Below are positions 1-13,200 of a DNA stretch of 64,000 nt, one piece after another. The notes under the pieces are model-generated. The model was not told the origin of the DNA. It saw only the letters and a list, made by a program, of their open reading frames with translations, and did no database searches. The position numbers and the translations under genes are program-made. The stretch is from Kofleriaceae bacterium (GTDB taxonomy: Bacteria > Myxococcota_A > Polyangia > Haliangiales > Haliangiaceae), in contig JACKDR010000022.1 in the NCBI GenBank assembly GCA_020633495.1, positions 62,001 through 126,000 on the forward strand, in the 5' to 3' direction. Each line of letters opens with the position of its first letter. The stretch's first letter is position 1.

Positions 1-960
<960 letters not shown>

Positions 961-1171
961 CGGACCTCGAGAGGGCGGAGGGCGTACAGCCGAAGCCGCC
1001 TCGGGGCAGGGCGCACCGGGGGGCCGGCGCGGTCTAGCCTTCGGTCGACACCCACGTCAAGCCAGAAGTAGGCGGATGTACGCATCCTGCGATCTCCGCA
1101 ACTTGAGTACGTGACCACGCCCACCGTCGGTACGACGGCGCGGCGCACCCGCGCGCCCCGGCGCCACCCGC

Positions 1172-2376
<1,205 letters not shown>

Positions 2377-2380
<4 letters not shown>

Positions 2381-3219
2381 TGGGCGACGTCGAACTTGGT
2401 GAGCTGGTAGGCCTGGATGAAGGCGTTGTTCACCATCACCACGCCGACGCCGTCGACGAACCACAGGAACGAGTACATGCCCTCGGGCAGCTCGTAGGGC
2501 TTGCCCTCGGAGCCCTCGACCGAGACCCGGCCGTGGGCCTCGATGCCGAGCTTGGTCGACTTGCTGAACGCGCCGGCGACGGTGTTGATGGCCTCGTCGT
2601 CGGCGACCAGCACGACGCGGCGCTCGAGCTCGAGCTTGCCGGCGCCCAGCTTGGCGGTCGTGCCCTCGGACGGGATCCGCTTCCAGTTCATCACCAGATC
2701 GTCGTGCCACTCGCGGCCGTCGATCTTGCCGGCGACGACCTCGAAGGTGTGGCCCTTGCGGTCGACGCCGTCGACGTCGAGGTGCCAGGCGCCGCCAGGG
2801 TCGCCGGCGAACCAGAACGCGTCCGGGCTCACCGTGATCGACGTGGCGTTGCAGGTCAAGGACGTGTCGACCGTGCGCTCGACCAGCTTCTCCGGGTCCT
2901 TGGACTTGGCGCCCGGCTCGGCGGTCGTGATGGTCTCCTTGAGGCTGACCGTGGTGGCGTCCTTGGCGACGTCGACCGCGGTGACCTCGATGACCACCTT
3001 GCGCGGCTGCAGCGGGATCAGCCGGGTCTGGCTGTCGTCGAGCGCGTTGGGGTGCTGGACCGGCTCGTAGGTCCAGGTGTTGCCGACCGTCATGGGCAGG
3101 CCAGTGATGCCGCAGGCCCGCTGGACCTTGGCCTTCTTCTGCGCGGCGGCGGTGCCGACCGCGACGACCGAGGTCGCGACGGCGGCGCCGAGCGCCAGGA
3201 CGAGGGGAAGGGACTTCAT
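2377..3219 (-). CDS. Secreted protein of unknown function
   Basis: 280 aa from ATG at 3219. Residues 1-26 are a clear Sec signal peptide (hydrophobic LPLVLALGAAVATSVVAVG, cleavage probably after AAA). The rest is a soluble, beta-rich sequence; WTYEPV early and LWFVDGVGVVMVNNAF near the end are recognisable landmarks, and a Cys pair is possible. I chose the ATG that opens the signal peptide; in-frame ATGs 18 nt and 42 nt upstream would add a hydrophilic leader. It ends in a GTGA overlap with the rRNA methyltransferase. I do not recognise the family. Confidence 0.75.
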
Positions 3220-3361
3220 GGCGGGTCCGGCGTTCATACGCCGGCTGGCGCCCTGACACAAGCGGCCGGCGCCTCGCCGACGCTGACGGCCACCGACGGC
3301 GGGGTGCGACCCGGGGCCGCGATCGCGGCGCGAGCCGGGCCCGGGTCGCAGCGCCAGGACC

Positions 3362-4003
3362 TCAGTGATTTCCGAACACGCAGGCCGGATCCGCCGATCC
3401 CTCGCACATCTTGGTGATGAGCTCGCGGAAGCGGGCGTCGCCGCGCATGTCGTTGAAGTCCGGATCCAGCGACTGCTTGTTGCGGCCGAGCAGGCGGTCG
3501 AGCTTCTTCTCGACGGCCTCCTTGCGCGACTCGTGGTCGCGCATCTGGATCAGCCGCTCGAGCAGGTTGATCGCGCACTGCTTGCGGTCGATCCGGGCGT
3601 ACGCCGCGGCCAGGTTGTAGGTCGCGTTGACGTTGTACGGATCGGCGAGCAGCGCGTGGATGAAGCCGGTGACCGCGTCGGTGATCAGCTGCTCGCGCGC
3701 GGGGCGGCCGATGCCGGCGGTCTGGGCCTGCTGCAGCATGCCCACGCTCATGTTGGCCAGCTTCTCCGACTCGGGGATGCTGCGCTGGTCGAAGGTCTTG
3801 GCCGGCTCGAGGTCGTTGGGATCGGTGGGCGGGCAGTCCGCCGGCTCGACGTTGGTGACCGGCTTCTCGACGGGCTTGGCCTCGGGCCGCAGCGGCGGCG
3901 GCGGCGGGGTCAGCTTGCCCTTGCCGCCGCACGCGGCGGCGGCGACCGCGAGCACCGCGGTGGCGAGGACGGTCTGCAGGCGGCGCGTGGACGTGGTGGA
4001 CAT
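3362..4003 (-). CDS. TPR-containing lipoprotein
   Basis: 213 aa. Start ATG at 4003 opens a lipoprotein signal ending AVAAAAC with lipid Cys near residue 24; an upstream open extension reads into the neighbouring gene. A Pro-rich linker is followed by helical repeats: NATYNLAAAYARIDRKQ is a typical TPR helix pair. The preceding gene (4021-4608) has the matching segment ATYNLAVVYARLWRKG, so the two are diverged paralogs. Together with the ExbB/ExbD genes upstream they resemble the TPR lipoproteins that accompany Agl/Glt gliding or Tol-type motors in myxobacteria; that role is inference. Confidence 0.8.
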   Translation of the reverse strand: MSTTSTRRLQTVLATAVLAVAAAACGGKGKLTPPPPPLRPEAKPVEKPVTNVEPADCPPTDPNDLEPAKTFDQRSIPESEKLANMSVGMLQQAQTAGIGRPAREQLITDAVTGFIHALLADPYNVNATYNLAAAYARIDRKQCAINLLERLIQMRDHESRKEAVEKKLDRLLGRNKQSLDPDFNDMRGDARFRELITKMCEGSADPACVFGNH

Positions 4004-4020
4004 GGGCTGCACGGCGCGCG

Positions 4021-4608
4021 TCACCGGCCGGCGGCCTGCATCGCGTCCTTCTTGAAGGCCTTGAACGCCGACTCGGTCTCGACCGAGTCGAGCAGGCCAT
4101 TGATGGTGACCGATCCGCCACGCACGAACCGCGGGTTGGTGGTGAGGCTGGCGAGCCGCTGGATCATCTTGAGGGCGCAGCCCTTGCGCCACAGCCGCGC
4201 GTAGACGACCGCGAGGTTGTAGGTGGCCTGGGCGTTGTAGTTGTCCTCGAGCAGCGCCTTGCGATACGAGTCGACGGCGGCGAGGTAGAAGCCGCCCTTG
4301 TTGCCCTCGTCGTCGGTGCTGCGGGCCTGGGCCACCGCGGCGTCGCCCTGGGACACCAGCGGATCGGCCTTGGCCGCGCTGTTCTTGGCCTTGCTCGGAT
4401 CGTCGACGAACTTGGCCGCGCAGTCATCGATCCACTTGATCTCCTGCGCCGCCACCGGGACGACGACGTCCTCCGGCTCCTTGGTCTTCTTGACCTTCGG
4501 CGGCCTCTCGGCCTTGCCCTTGTAGGGGCCTCCACAGCCGGCGCCCACCAGGAAGGCACCGGCGATGACGGCTCCCACGACGATCGACAGCGTCGTTCCC
4601 CGCTTCAT
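4021..4608 (-). CDS. TPR-containing lipoprotein, paralog of the next gene
   Basis: 195 aa from the second of two adjacent ATGs (4608); GAGG lies five bases before it, a better spacing than for the first ATG at 4611. Signal peptide with AGAFLVGAGC and lipid Cys near residue 24. A basic, Pro-rich linker leads to TPR-like helices (GGFYLAAVDSYRKAL, ATYNLAVVYARLWRKG). Two Cys remain in the mature part. Lies 17 nt upstream of its paralog. Probably an outer-membrane lipoprotein partner of the ExbB/ExbD complex encoded upstream; no specific substrate can be inferred. Confidence 0.8.
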   Translation of the reverse strand: MKRGTTLSIVVGAVIAGAFLVGAGCGGPYKGKAERPPKVKKTKEPEDVVVPVAAQEIKWIDDCAAKFVDDPSKAKNSAAKADPLVSQGDAAVAQARSTDDEGNKGGFYLAAVDSYRKALLEDNYNAQATYNLAVVYARLWRKGCALKMIQRLASLTTNPRFVRGGSVTINGLLDSVETESAFKAFKKDAMQAAGR

Positions 4609-4732
4609 CATGTCCTCACGAAGGTAGCCGGTGCGCAGGCGTCGCGTCAAACGCTGGACCCGACGCCGCGCGCCCGTCACGAAGGCGCACCGTCGCTGGC
4701 CGCGGCCGGCGACGACCGGGCCTCACGACCGC

Positions 4733-5467
4733 TCAGGCGCGCAGCCGCGCCAGCATCGGCCGGACGAACGGCGAGATCGCCGCCGCCAGCATGACCGTGG
4801 CGATCAACGCCGAGATCGCCGCCATCGGCGCGCCCGGCGCCGCGGCGAGGTGGTGGACGCGGCCCAGGCCGCCCGCAGCCTGGACGCCGAGGACGCCGGC
4901 GGCGCCGGTCAGCGCGACCAGGCCCCAGGTCCGCAGCCGCAGCAGGGCCCAGGTGCCGGCGCCGGCGAGGCCCAGCACGGTGACCGCGATCAGCGCGTCG
5001 CTGCCGCCGGCCGCCTTGGGCGCCAGCGCGTAGAGCAGCACGTAGGGCAGGCTGATGCCGATCCGGATCACGGCCTTGCCGAGGCGGTGCACCGCGTTCT
5101 CGTCCATGTGGAAGCGGGCCCGCCACGCCTCCTGGCCGTCGAACAGCGACGCCACGCCGTTGCCCCACAGCGACAGGGCGATCGCGGCGTGGGTGGCGCC
5201 GACGAAGATCAGCACCGGCTCGGGGCCCATCTGCCACATCGAGACCGCCGCCGAGATCAGCCCGGACAGGCCGACGCCGATGGCGTACCAGCGGGCCCAG
5301 AAGTAGCCGGCGACCAGCCCGAAGAAGCCGAGGGCGTAGACGCCGCCCATGGCGCCGAAGGCGCGCTCCCAGCCGGCGGGCGCCTGCAGCGACACCAGGA
5401 AGTACGCGAAGGCGTAGAACACCAGGACCGCGGCGGCGATGGCACGACGTTCACCGACGAGCTTCAT
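4733..5467 (-). CDS. Polytopic membrane protein of unknown function
   Basis: 244 aa with about seven hydrophobic helices (residues ~10-28, 38-58, 62-82, 85-103, 132-152, 158-180, 215-235), separated by short charged loops; a longer hydrophilic loop lies at residues ~106-130 (HMDENAVHRLGK). No enzyme motif is visible. It follows exbD by 56 nt but has its own promoter-like TATACT seven bases before the ATG, so it may be a separate transcription unit. Confidence 0.7.
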   Translation of the reverse strand: MKLVGERRAIAAAVLVFYAFAYFLVSLQAPAGWERAFGAMGGVYALGFFGLVAGYFWARWYAIGVGLSGLISAAVSMWQMGPEPVLIFVGATHAAIALSLWGNGVASLFDGQEAWRARFHMDENAVHRLGKAVIRIGISLPYVLLYALAPKAAGGSDALIAVTVLGLAGAGTWALLRLRTWGLVALTGAAGVLGVQAAGGLGRVHHLAAAPGAPMAAISALIATVMLAAAISPFVRPMLARLRA

Positions 5468-5474
5468 GGGATCC

Positions 5475-5480
5475 AGTATA
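5475..5480 (-). promoter_or_regulatory. Candidate -10 hexamer TATACT, leaderless start
   Basis: On the minus strand TATACT is followed by seven bases and then the ATG of the 244-aa membrane protein. A transcript starting at the usual distance from a -10 box would begin at or next to the start codon. No good -35 box is seen. Prediction only. Confidence 0.4.
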
Positions 5481-5523
5481 GGGGACCCGGCGCGCCACGC
5501 CAGGGCCTAGACGGCCCCCGGGG

Positions 5524-6092
<569 letters not shown>

Positions 6093-6093
<1 letters not shown>

Positions 6094-6920
6094 TACTCGA
6101 ACCCTCGCGAGAACAGGATGTCGTTGAACAGCGCCTGGGTGTCCGGGTCGTACTCGACGCGGGCCGTGTCGTAGAGGCGGTTGTCCTCGTCGATCGCCGG
6201 GTTCTCCGGCTTGACGTGCTCCTCGTCCGCGGTGGGCAAGAAGCAGCGCTCCGAGCTCTCGCCCAGCGGCGGCATCTTGCAGCGCATCGCGCTCATCACC
6301 GCGATCAGCGTCTCGTACGGGGTCGTGTCGTCGGCCATGAGCACGGCCTGGTACGTGTCCATCGCCCGCTTCTTGCCCAGGTAGTGGGTCTTGGCGATGT
6401 TGTAGAGCTCGGCGTTGAGCTTGCGGTAGTCGAACACCGGCAGCCGCGGCACCGAGGCGTCAGCGTTGGGCCGGCACACGCCCTTGGTGCCCTCGAGCTT
6501 GCAGTTGCCCGACTCGCACATGTACGGGCCGTCGCAGTCGGTGCCGTCGAGGCCGACCCGCGGGATGACCGCCTTGGGCTCCTTGAGCGTGCCCTCGCGG
6601 CCGCTGACCGACCACAGGATGATCTGCTCCTTGGTCACCGACACCACCAGCTTGAGCGGCTGCTCGTCGGGCGGCGTGTCCGGCTTGCTGTCGGTGGCCG
6701 ACGCGCCCGAGGGCGCGCGATCCGGCAGCATCGTGTTGAGCTGGCCGAGCAGGATGCCCGCCGACACCGAGGCCAGCAGGAACAGCATCAGGTTGGTGAC
6801 GATGTCCAGGTACGGGATCAGGTTGATCTCGCCACTCTGGATCTCCTCCTCCTCGACGTCCTCCTCGCGGCGACGGACCGCGAATCGACTCTTGGAGCGG
6901 ACCTGATGGGCTTCGTACAT
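6093..6920 (-). CDS. ExbD/TolR family protein with large Cys-rich periplasmic insertion
   Basis: 275 aa, about twice the usual ExbD length. A charged N-terminus (EEDVEEEEI) precedes one transmembrane helix at residues ~33-58 with the conserved Asp39 (LIPYLDIVTNL). The periplasmic part contains an insertion with four Cys within 21 residues (Cys129, 135, 140, 149; DCDGPYMCESGNC) resembling small disulfide knots of secreted myxobacterial proteins, and two more Cys near the C-terminus (RCKM, RCF). It lies between exbB (40 nt upstream) and the second exbD (TAATG overlap). Two unequal ExbD-type subunits beside one ExbB recall AglR-AglQ-AglS; the Cys insertion is unusual. Confidence 0.87.
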
Positions 6921-6960
6921 GGTCGGGGTGCCGCCTCTAGCGTGCCGCTACCCTAGCGTG

Positions 6961-7644
6961 TCAGGCCTCGACGTCGTGATCCAGGTCGACGTGCGCGGCG
7001 GGGGCGCGCGACGCCTGGGCGCTGGCGCCACCCTCGGCCAGCAGGTTCTCGAACCGCAGGCTGAAGGCCTCGAGGTCGGCGACGACCTTCTTCTGCGCGG
7101 CCGACAGCAGCAGGTGGGCGATCATGCACACCAGCGCGATCGAGAGACCGAACGCGGTGTTGTACATCGCCTCGGCGATACCGTCGGAGAGCTGCTTCTG
7201 GCGCTCGGCGGGGTTGGCGCCGCCGATGCCGCTGAACGTGCGGATCAGACCGGTGATGGTGCCGAGCAGACCGGTGAGGGTCACGATGTTCGCCATCGAC
7301 CACAGCGCGCCGATCCGGGTCTTCACCTCGGGGAGCGCGTCGGTCATGGTCTCTTCCATCGCCTGGGCGACGGCGGCCTCGCCGCGGTGCAGCCGGTTGA
7401 GGCCGGCCTTGGCGACGCGCGCGACCGGCGCGGCGGTCGCGTCGCACAGCTTCTTCGCGCGGTCGACGTTGTTGGCCGCGAGCAGCCGCTTGAGCTGCTC
7501 CAGGAACGCCTTGGCGTTCAGGTGGCCTCGGCCGAGGAAGTAGATGGCCCGCTCGACGATGATCCCCAACACGATCGCAAGGAAGAACGTGTTGACGATG
7601 AAGAACGGCCCGCCCTTTTGGAAAACTTCGCTTAGCCAGTCCAT
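6961..7644 (-). CDS. MotA/TolQ/ExbB proton channel family protein
   Basis: 227 aa, the usual family length. Three membrane helices: residues ~13-35, 115-137 (SMANIVTLTGLLGTITGL, the conserved pore helix) and 162-183. The cytoplasmic loop holds the AAPVARVAKAGL segment seen in many TolQ/ExbB proteins. First gene of the motor module on the minus strand, followed by two ExbD genes. A GGAGG-like site lies about 13 nt before the ATG. With the ExbD partners it should form the inner-membrane proton channel; the machine it powers is not identified here. Confidence 0.9.
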   Translation of the reverse strand: MDWLSEVFQKGGPFFIVNTFFLAIVLGIIVERAIYFLGRGHLNAKAFLEQLKRLLAANNVDRAKKLCDATAAPVARVAKAGLNRLHRGEAAVAQAMEETMTDALPEVKTRIGALWSMANIVTLTGLLGTITGLIRTFSGIGGANPAERQKQLSDGIAEAMYNTAFGLSIALVCMIAHLLLSAAQKKVVADLEAFSLRFENLLAEGGASAQASRAPAAHVDLDHDVEA

Positions 7645-7781
7645 GGGGTTTGTTCCGCCTCCGCGCGGGTCTCAGTCGTCGGTTGTAAACGGGGGTGGGG
7701 GCGCAGTCAAGCGAGCGAGCACCGGAATCCGTTGCTCAATCGGCAACTTACCCGCGCTGCTCCGAGAGGGATCTCACGGTA

Positions 7782-10265
7782 TCACGGGACCGGCGGCGCG
7801 GGGACCAGCCCGGTGAAGCTGTCGGGCACCTTGCCGCCGCCGAACGCGGCCGGCACCGTGCCGGCCGCGAACGGCACCCAGACGGCCTCCGCCGACGATC
7901 CGGCGGGGCTGCCGTCCCACTCGTCGGCGCGCGCGAACGTCACCCCCGGCGGCACCGGGAAGTCGCGGACCGGCGTCGGCGGGTGCGCGACGTTCATGAA
8001 CTCGAGCCAGATCGGCACCGCGCCGGAGCCGCCGGTGACCTCGTTGGCGATCGGCGTCGAGTCGTCGCGCCCGACCCACACCGCGCACAGCAGGTCGGTC
8101 GAGAAGCCGAGGAACCAGACGTCGCGGAAGTTGGCCGAGGTGCCGGTCTTGCCCGCGATCGGCCGCGGGAACCCCGACGCCCGCCGCGCGGTGCCGCGGC
8201 GCACCACGCCCTTCATCATGTCGACCACGACGTAGGCGACGTCGGGCGGGATGATCTGGGGGCCGGGCGGCGCCTGGCGCAGATCCTCGACCACGGTGCC
8301 GTCGGCGCGGGCCACCAGGTCGAACAGCCGGGGCTCGACGCGGCGCCCGCCCGACGCGATCCCGGCGTAGCCGGCGGCGACCTCGAGCAGGGTCAGATCC
8401 GGGGTGCCGAGCGCCAGCGAGATGTGGCGGGGCAGGGGCGACGCGATGCCGAAGCCGCGCAGCACCTCGATCACGCGATCGAGGCCGACGTCCATGACCA
8501 GCTGCACCGACACCGTGTTGAGGCTCTTGGCCAGCGCGTTGCGGATCGTCGTCCAGCCCAGGTAGTGGTTGTCGTAGTTCGACGGCGACCACACGCCGCT
8601 GGCGGTCGGCACGTAGACCGGGCCGTCGTAGATGGGATCGACCGAGGTGTGGCCGGCGGCGATCGCCGTCGAGTAGATGAACGGCTTGATCGCCGAGCCG
8701 ATCTGGCGGTGCGCCTGGGTCGCCCGGTTGTACTGGCTCTCGGCCCAGTCGTAGCCGCCGACCATCGCGCGGACCTTGCCGGTCGCCGGCTCGATCGCGA
8801 CCAGCGCGCCCTGGACCTGGGGCCACTGCGACAGCACGACCGCCTTGCCGTCGTCGGCGAGCCGCACCGGCAGGACGTCGCCGACGGCGAGCGGCCGGCC
8901 GCGGCCGCGCGGCGCCGGCTGGCCCTTGGGCAGCGGCCCCATCGCCGGCGCGCCCTCGCGCCAGGCCCGCAGCAGCTTGGCGTCGGCGGCCTCGAGCGGC
9001 AGCTCGACCGGGCCGAGATCGACGGTGACGCCGTCGCGCCCGGGCAGCGCGGTGATCATGCCGGCGTAGCGGACGTCGGACAGGATGCGATCGGTGACCG
9101 ACAGGCTGTCGAGCGTGTCGCCGCGCTGGTAGACCCGCGGCGGGCCCTCGGCCCACGCCGCGCGGTCGGCCTTGGCGACGGTGCCGATCGGGCCGCGGAA
9201 GCCGAGCCGGCGATCGAGGGCCTCGAGGCCGTGGCGCAGCGCGGCCTCGCCGGCGGCCTGCATGCGGGTGTCGAGGGTCGAGTAGAAGCGCAGGCCGCCC
9301 TTCCACACCGCGGCGTCGCCGAAGCGGTCGCTGGCGACCCGGCGGACGTGCTCGACGAAGTAGGGCGCGGCCAGGTGGTTGAGCGGCTCGCCGTTGCCGA
9401 CCAGCGTGATCGGCTCGTCGATCGCGGCCTGGTACTCGGCGTCGGAGATGTAGCCGTCGACGCGCATGCGGCCGAGCACGTAGACCTGGCGGCGGCGCGC
9501 CGCCGCGAAGTCGCGCAGCGGGTTGTAGTTGGTCGGCGCCTTGACCAGGCCGGCGAGCAGCGCGGCCTCGGCGATCGTGAGGTTCTCGACGTCCTTGCCG
9601 TAGTAGGTCTCGGCGGCGGCGGCGACGCCGTAGGCGCCGCTGCCGAAGTAGGCGTGGTTGAGGTAGATGGTCAGGATCTCGGTCTTCGACAGCTCGCGCT
9701 CGATCCGGACCGCGAGGACGATCTCCTGCATCTTGCGCTTGTAGGTGCGCTCGTTCGACAAGAGCAGCATGCGCGTGACCTGCTGGGTGATCGTCGAGGC
9801 GCCCTGGTGGGTGTCCGAGGTGAAGTTGGTCCACGCGGCGCGGACGATGCCCGACAGGTCGTAGCCGGGGTGGACCCAGAACCGGCTGTCCTCCGCCGAC
9901 ACGAACGCGGCGGGGACGTGCGGCGGCAGGCGATCGAGCGGGACCTCGCGGCGGTTCTCGATCGCGAACGTGCCGATGATCTCGCCGTCGCCGGCGTAGA
10001 CGACGCTGCGCCGGGTCGGCGTGTACGCCATCGCCTGGGTCAGGTCGGTGGGCAGCTCGTCGTTGATGGCGCGGATCGCCATGTACAGGGTCGCGGCCGC
10101 GGTCGAGGCGCCGTAGACCAGCAGCAGCAAGACCAGGCGCAGGATCGAGAACGCGCGCAGGCGGCGGCGACGCCGGCGGCGCCGCCGTCGGGGCGGCGAC
10201 GCGTCCGCGATCGGCGCCGGGCGATCACCCGGCGCCGGCGCGACAGGGACGGCGTCGGCGGCCAC
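7782..10265 (-). CDS. mrcA: Class A penicillin-binding protein (PBP1A-like)
   Basis: 827 aa. Cytoplasmic tail with a run of ten Arg, membrane anchor at ~40-62, then glycosyltransferase 51 domain (catalytic Glu125 in AEDSRFWVHPG, GASTITQQ at 155-162, RKMQEIVLAVRIE at 177-189), and a transpeptidase domain with nucleophile Ser524 in SAIK, SLN at 581-583 and KTGTS at 706-710. All catalytic motifs are intact, so it should both polymerise and cross-link peptidoglycan. Start is GTG at 10265; no in-frame start exists just upstream. Its start codon is only 14 nt from that of the divergent TPR gene, so promoter elements must lie inside one or both coding regions. Confidence 0.93.
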   Translation of the reverse strand: MAADAVPVAPAPGDRPAPIADASPPRRRRRRRRRRLRAFSILRLVLLLLVYGASTAAATLYMAIRAINDELPTDLTQAMAYTPTRRSVVYAGDGEIIGTFAIENRREVPLDRLPPHVPAAFVSAEDSRFWVHPGYDLSGIVRAAWTNFTSDTHQGASTITQQVTRMLLLSNERTYKRKMQEIVLAVRIERELSKTEILTIYLNHAYFGSGAYGVAAAAETYYGKDVENLTIAEAALLAGLVKAPTNYNPLRDFAAARRRQVYVLGRMRVDGYISDAEYQAAIDEPITLVGNGEPLNHLAAPYFVEHVRRVASDRFGDAAVWKGGLRFYSTLDTRMQAAGEAALRHGLEALDRRLGFRGPIGTVAKADRAAWAEGPPRVYQRGDTLDSLSVTDRILSDVRYAGMITALPGRDGVTVDLGPVELPLEAADAKLLRAWREGAPAMGPLPKGQPAPRGRGRPLAVGDVLPVRLADDGKAVVLSQWPQVQGALVAIEPATGKVRAMVGGYDWAESQYNRATQAHRQIGSAIKPFIYSTAIAAGHTSVDPIYDGPVYVPTASGVWSPSNYDNHYLGWTTIRNALAKSLNTVSVQLVMDVGLDRVIEVLRGFGIASPLPRHISLALGTPDLTLLEVAAGYAGIASGGRRVEPRLFDLVARADGTVVEDLRQAPPGPQIIPPDVAYVVVDMMKGVVRRGTARRASGFPRPIAGKTGTSANFRDVWFLGFSTDLLCAVWVGRDDSTPIANEVTGGSGAVPIWLEFMNVAHPPTPVRDFPVPPGVTFARADEWDGSPAGSSAEAVWVPFAAGTVPAAFGGGKVPDSFTGLVPAPPVP

Positions 10266-10267
10266 GC

Positions 10268-10273
10268 TACAAT
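10268..10273 (+). promoter_or_regulatory. Candidate -10 hexamer TACAAT for the TPR protein
   Basis: TACAAT differs from the TATAAT consensus at one position and ends six bases before the ATG at 10280, implying a leaderless or nearly leaderless transcript. It sits in the 14-nt gap between two divergent start codons. No convincing -35 box; a GACAGG at 10242 would give a 20-nt spacer. Confidence 0.45.
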
Positions 10274-10279
10274 CATGGC

Positions 10280-13200
10280 ATGGTCTGGCGCAGCGCGTCC
10301 TGGCACCGCCCCGCGGGCGCGATCGCGATCGCGGTCGTCCTGGTGATCGCGTTGCCGCTGCGCGACGGCCCGCGCGCCCAGACCACGCTGGTCACGCCCG
10401 CGCGCGACCAGCCGGCGTCGGCGCCGAGCCCGGCGCCGCGGGACCAGCCGGTCGACGGCGACGACGACGACGGCGCCGGGCGCGTCGACCCCGGCGCCGC
10501 GTTCGCGCCGGCCCGGCCGCTGCTGGCCGGCGGCGGGCTGCCTGACGTGCCGGCGCGCGCCCCGGACCGCTTCGCGGTGATGGCGTTCGAGAACCGCGCC
10601 GGGGTTCGCGCCCTCGACTGGATGACCGCGGGCGTGCCGCTGTCGCTGGCCGAGAAGGTCGAGCTGCACCTGCCCGTCGAACCGGCGTACGGGCCGTGGG
10701 TGATCCCCGAGGGGCCGGCGGCGCCGGCGACGCCGGCGACGGTCGCCGCGTTCGCGGCCTCGGTCGACGCCCGCTGGGTCTTCACCGGCTGGGTCGAGCG
10801 GCCCGACTGGCAGCTGCGCATGGGCGTGTCGCTGTGGCGGGTCGACGGCGCCCCGCCCGGGACCCCGGCGCCGGGCCGCGGCGACGGCGCCGCGGCGGAG
10901 GCGGCGACCGGGCCCGGGGCCGCGGCGGACCCCGCCGCGGCGGCGCCGCCCGGCAACCGCACCGCGACGCGGATCGGCGAGGTCGTCGCCACCTCGCCGC
11001 AGTTCGGCGACGTCCACCGCCTGGTCGGCGACGCCGTGATCCAGCTGGTCGCGCAGGCCGGCTTCGCCGTCGCCGACGCCGACGCCGCGGCGCTGCGCGC
11101 GCCCGCCACCCACGACCTCTACGCGTTCACGCTGATCGGGCGCGGCGTCGCGTCGCTGCGCGGCACCCTCGGCAAGCCCGACCGCGCGGCGGCGACCCGC
11201 GATCTCGAGCGGTCGCTGTTCATCGAGCCCACCGTGCCGCTGGCGCAGCGGCTGGTCGGCCAGCTCGGCCTCGACACCGCCGACAGCCCGCGCGAGGTCC
11301 AGAAGGCGGCCGGCAAGTTCGCCTACGCCGCCGATCTCGATCCCGACTACCTGCCGGCGGTGCGCGCGGCCGCGACCGCCGCCCAGGACGCCGGCAAGCA
11401 GGACGTCGCCCGCGATCTGTGGGAGCGGGTGGTGCGCCGGCGGCCGTGGGACCTCGACGCCCGGCTCCACCTCGGCGAGGCCCTGTGGGCCACCGGCGAC
11501 GCCGACGACGCGGTCCACGAGCTCGAGCGGGTGATCCGCCGCGCCCCCGACGACCTGCGGGCGCGCCGCCTGATCGCGCTGGTCCACGCCGATCGCGGCG
11601 ACCTGGCCCAGCTCGCCGCCCAGCTCGAGGAGATCACCCGGCGCGCGCCCGACGACGTCGACGCCCGCCTCGATCTCGCGACCGCGTACGCGGCGCTGCG
11701 CCGGTGGGACGACGCCCACGCCGCGTACGAGGCGGTGGCGGCGGCGCGGCCCACCGACGTCACCGTGCTCAAGCTGCTCGGCGACGTCGATCGTCGGCGC
11801 GGCGACGCCGCCGCGGCCGCCGCCTGGTACGCGAAGATGGCGCACGTCGCGCCCGACGATCCGCGGCCCCCGTTCTTGACCGGCGCGGCGTGGCTGGCCG
11901 GCGGCGATCTCGAGCGCGCGCGGCGGGCCTTCCAGCCGGCGCAGAACCTCCGCGACTTCAAGGGCGAGGCCTACTCGGCGCTGGGCGCGGTGCAGTACCT
12001 CGACGGCCTCTACGACGAGGCGATCTGGTACCTCAAGCGGGCGGCGCGGCTGCGCCCCCACGTCGCCGCCGCGCGCACCGCGCTGGCCCGGGCGCTGCTG
12101 GCCAAGCAGCAGGGCCAGCCCGGGCTCGATCAGGTGCTGGCGGCGCGCACCCTCGGCGGCGCCGGCGCCGATCTCGACTACCTCGAGGGCATCGCGCGCG
12201 GCCAGCTCCACGATCGCGACGGCGCCGCCGCCGCGCTCAACGCCGCGATCGCCGCCGGCGCGCCGGTCGCCGAGGTCCGCCACGTCCAGCAGGCGCTGGA
12301 GCGCGGCGAGGCGCCGGTCCCCGAGGGCGCGCCGGCGCTGGTGTTGCCCTTCGGCGACGTCGACGGCTTCGCCGCCGCGATCGATCGCTTCGCCACCCTC
12401 GACGCCGAGCGCGCCGCGCTGCGGGCGCGGTTCGATCGCCGCGTCCTCGAGGTGCTGCGCGGCCTCGGCGAGGGCCCCGACAAGGACGTCGCCGCGGCGA
12501 AGGCGCTGCGGCGCAGCTGCCCGACCACCGCGATCGCGGTGCCGCTGGCGCGGGCGCGCGCGCTCGAGGGCGAGCTGTGGCGCCAGGGCCTGGCGCTCGA
12601 GACGGTGTACCGGACCGTGGCGCTACGCGAGCGCTTCGGCGAGGCGGTCGGCCTGACCCCGGCGTACCGGCGCCGGGTCGGCGAGGTCCACGCGGCGTGG
12701 AAGCGGGCGCTCGCCGGGGTCCGCGAGGTCCGGCTGACCCTGACCGTCGAGCTCGGACGCGAGCTCAAGGTCCGGCGCTGCCGCGAGGACCTCTTGACCG
12801 CGGTGGCGGCGGATCCCGCCAGCTACGGGGTCAGCGCCGCGGTCCCCGACGAGCCGACCTCGGTGGCGCCGCCGCGCGCGGCGGCGCCGGAGCCGGCGAT
12901 CGCGACGATCTACGTCGACAACCGCGAGTGCACCGCGCCGATCGAGGTGTGGGTCGACGGCGAGCAGCTCGGCGAGGCGCCGGCGCGGGCGCGCGGCGCG
13001 TTCGAGACCCGGGTCGGCGAGCGCGCGCTGTGCCTGATCGAGCCGACCGACGCGGTGTTCTGCGGCGACCGCGGCACGGTGCGGCAGGCGTACCTGTACG
13101 ACGGCTGGTCGGCGACCGTGCACTGCCGGGGCGCGACGCGGGCGCCGGAGATCGCGCCGCTGCCGGGCGCCGCGGGGAGCGGCGAGGGCGGTGCGGGCGG

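Noticed and set aside
7695..10346. 883-aa plus-strand open frame across the PBP gene
   Set aside because: No recognisable domain, Arg/Asp/Val-rich composition, and fully antisense to an intact PBP.
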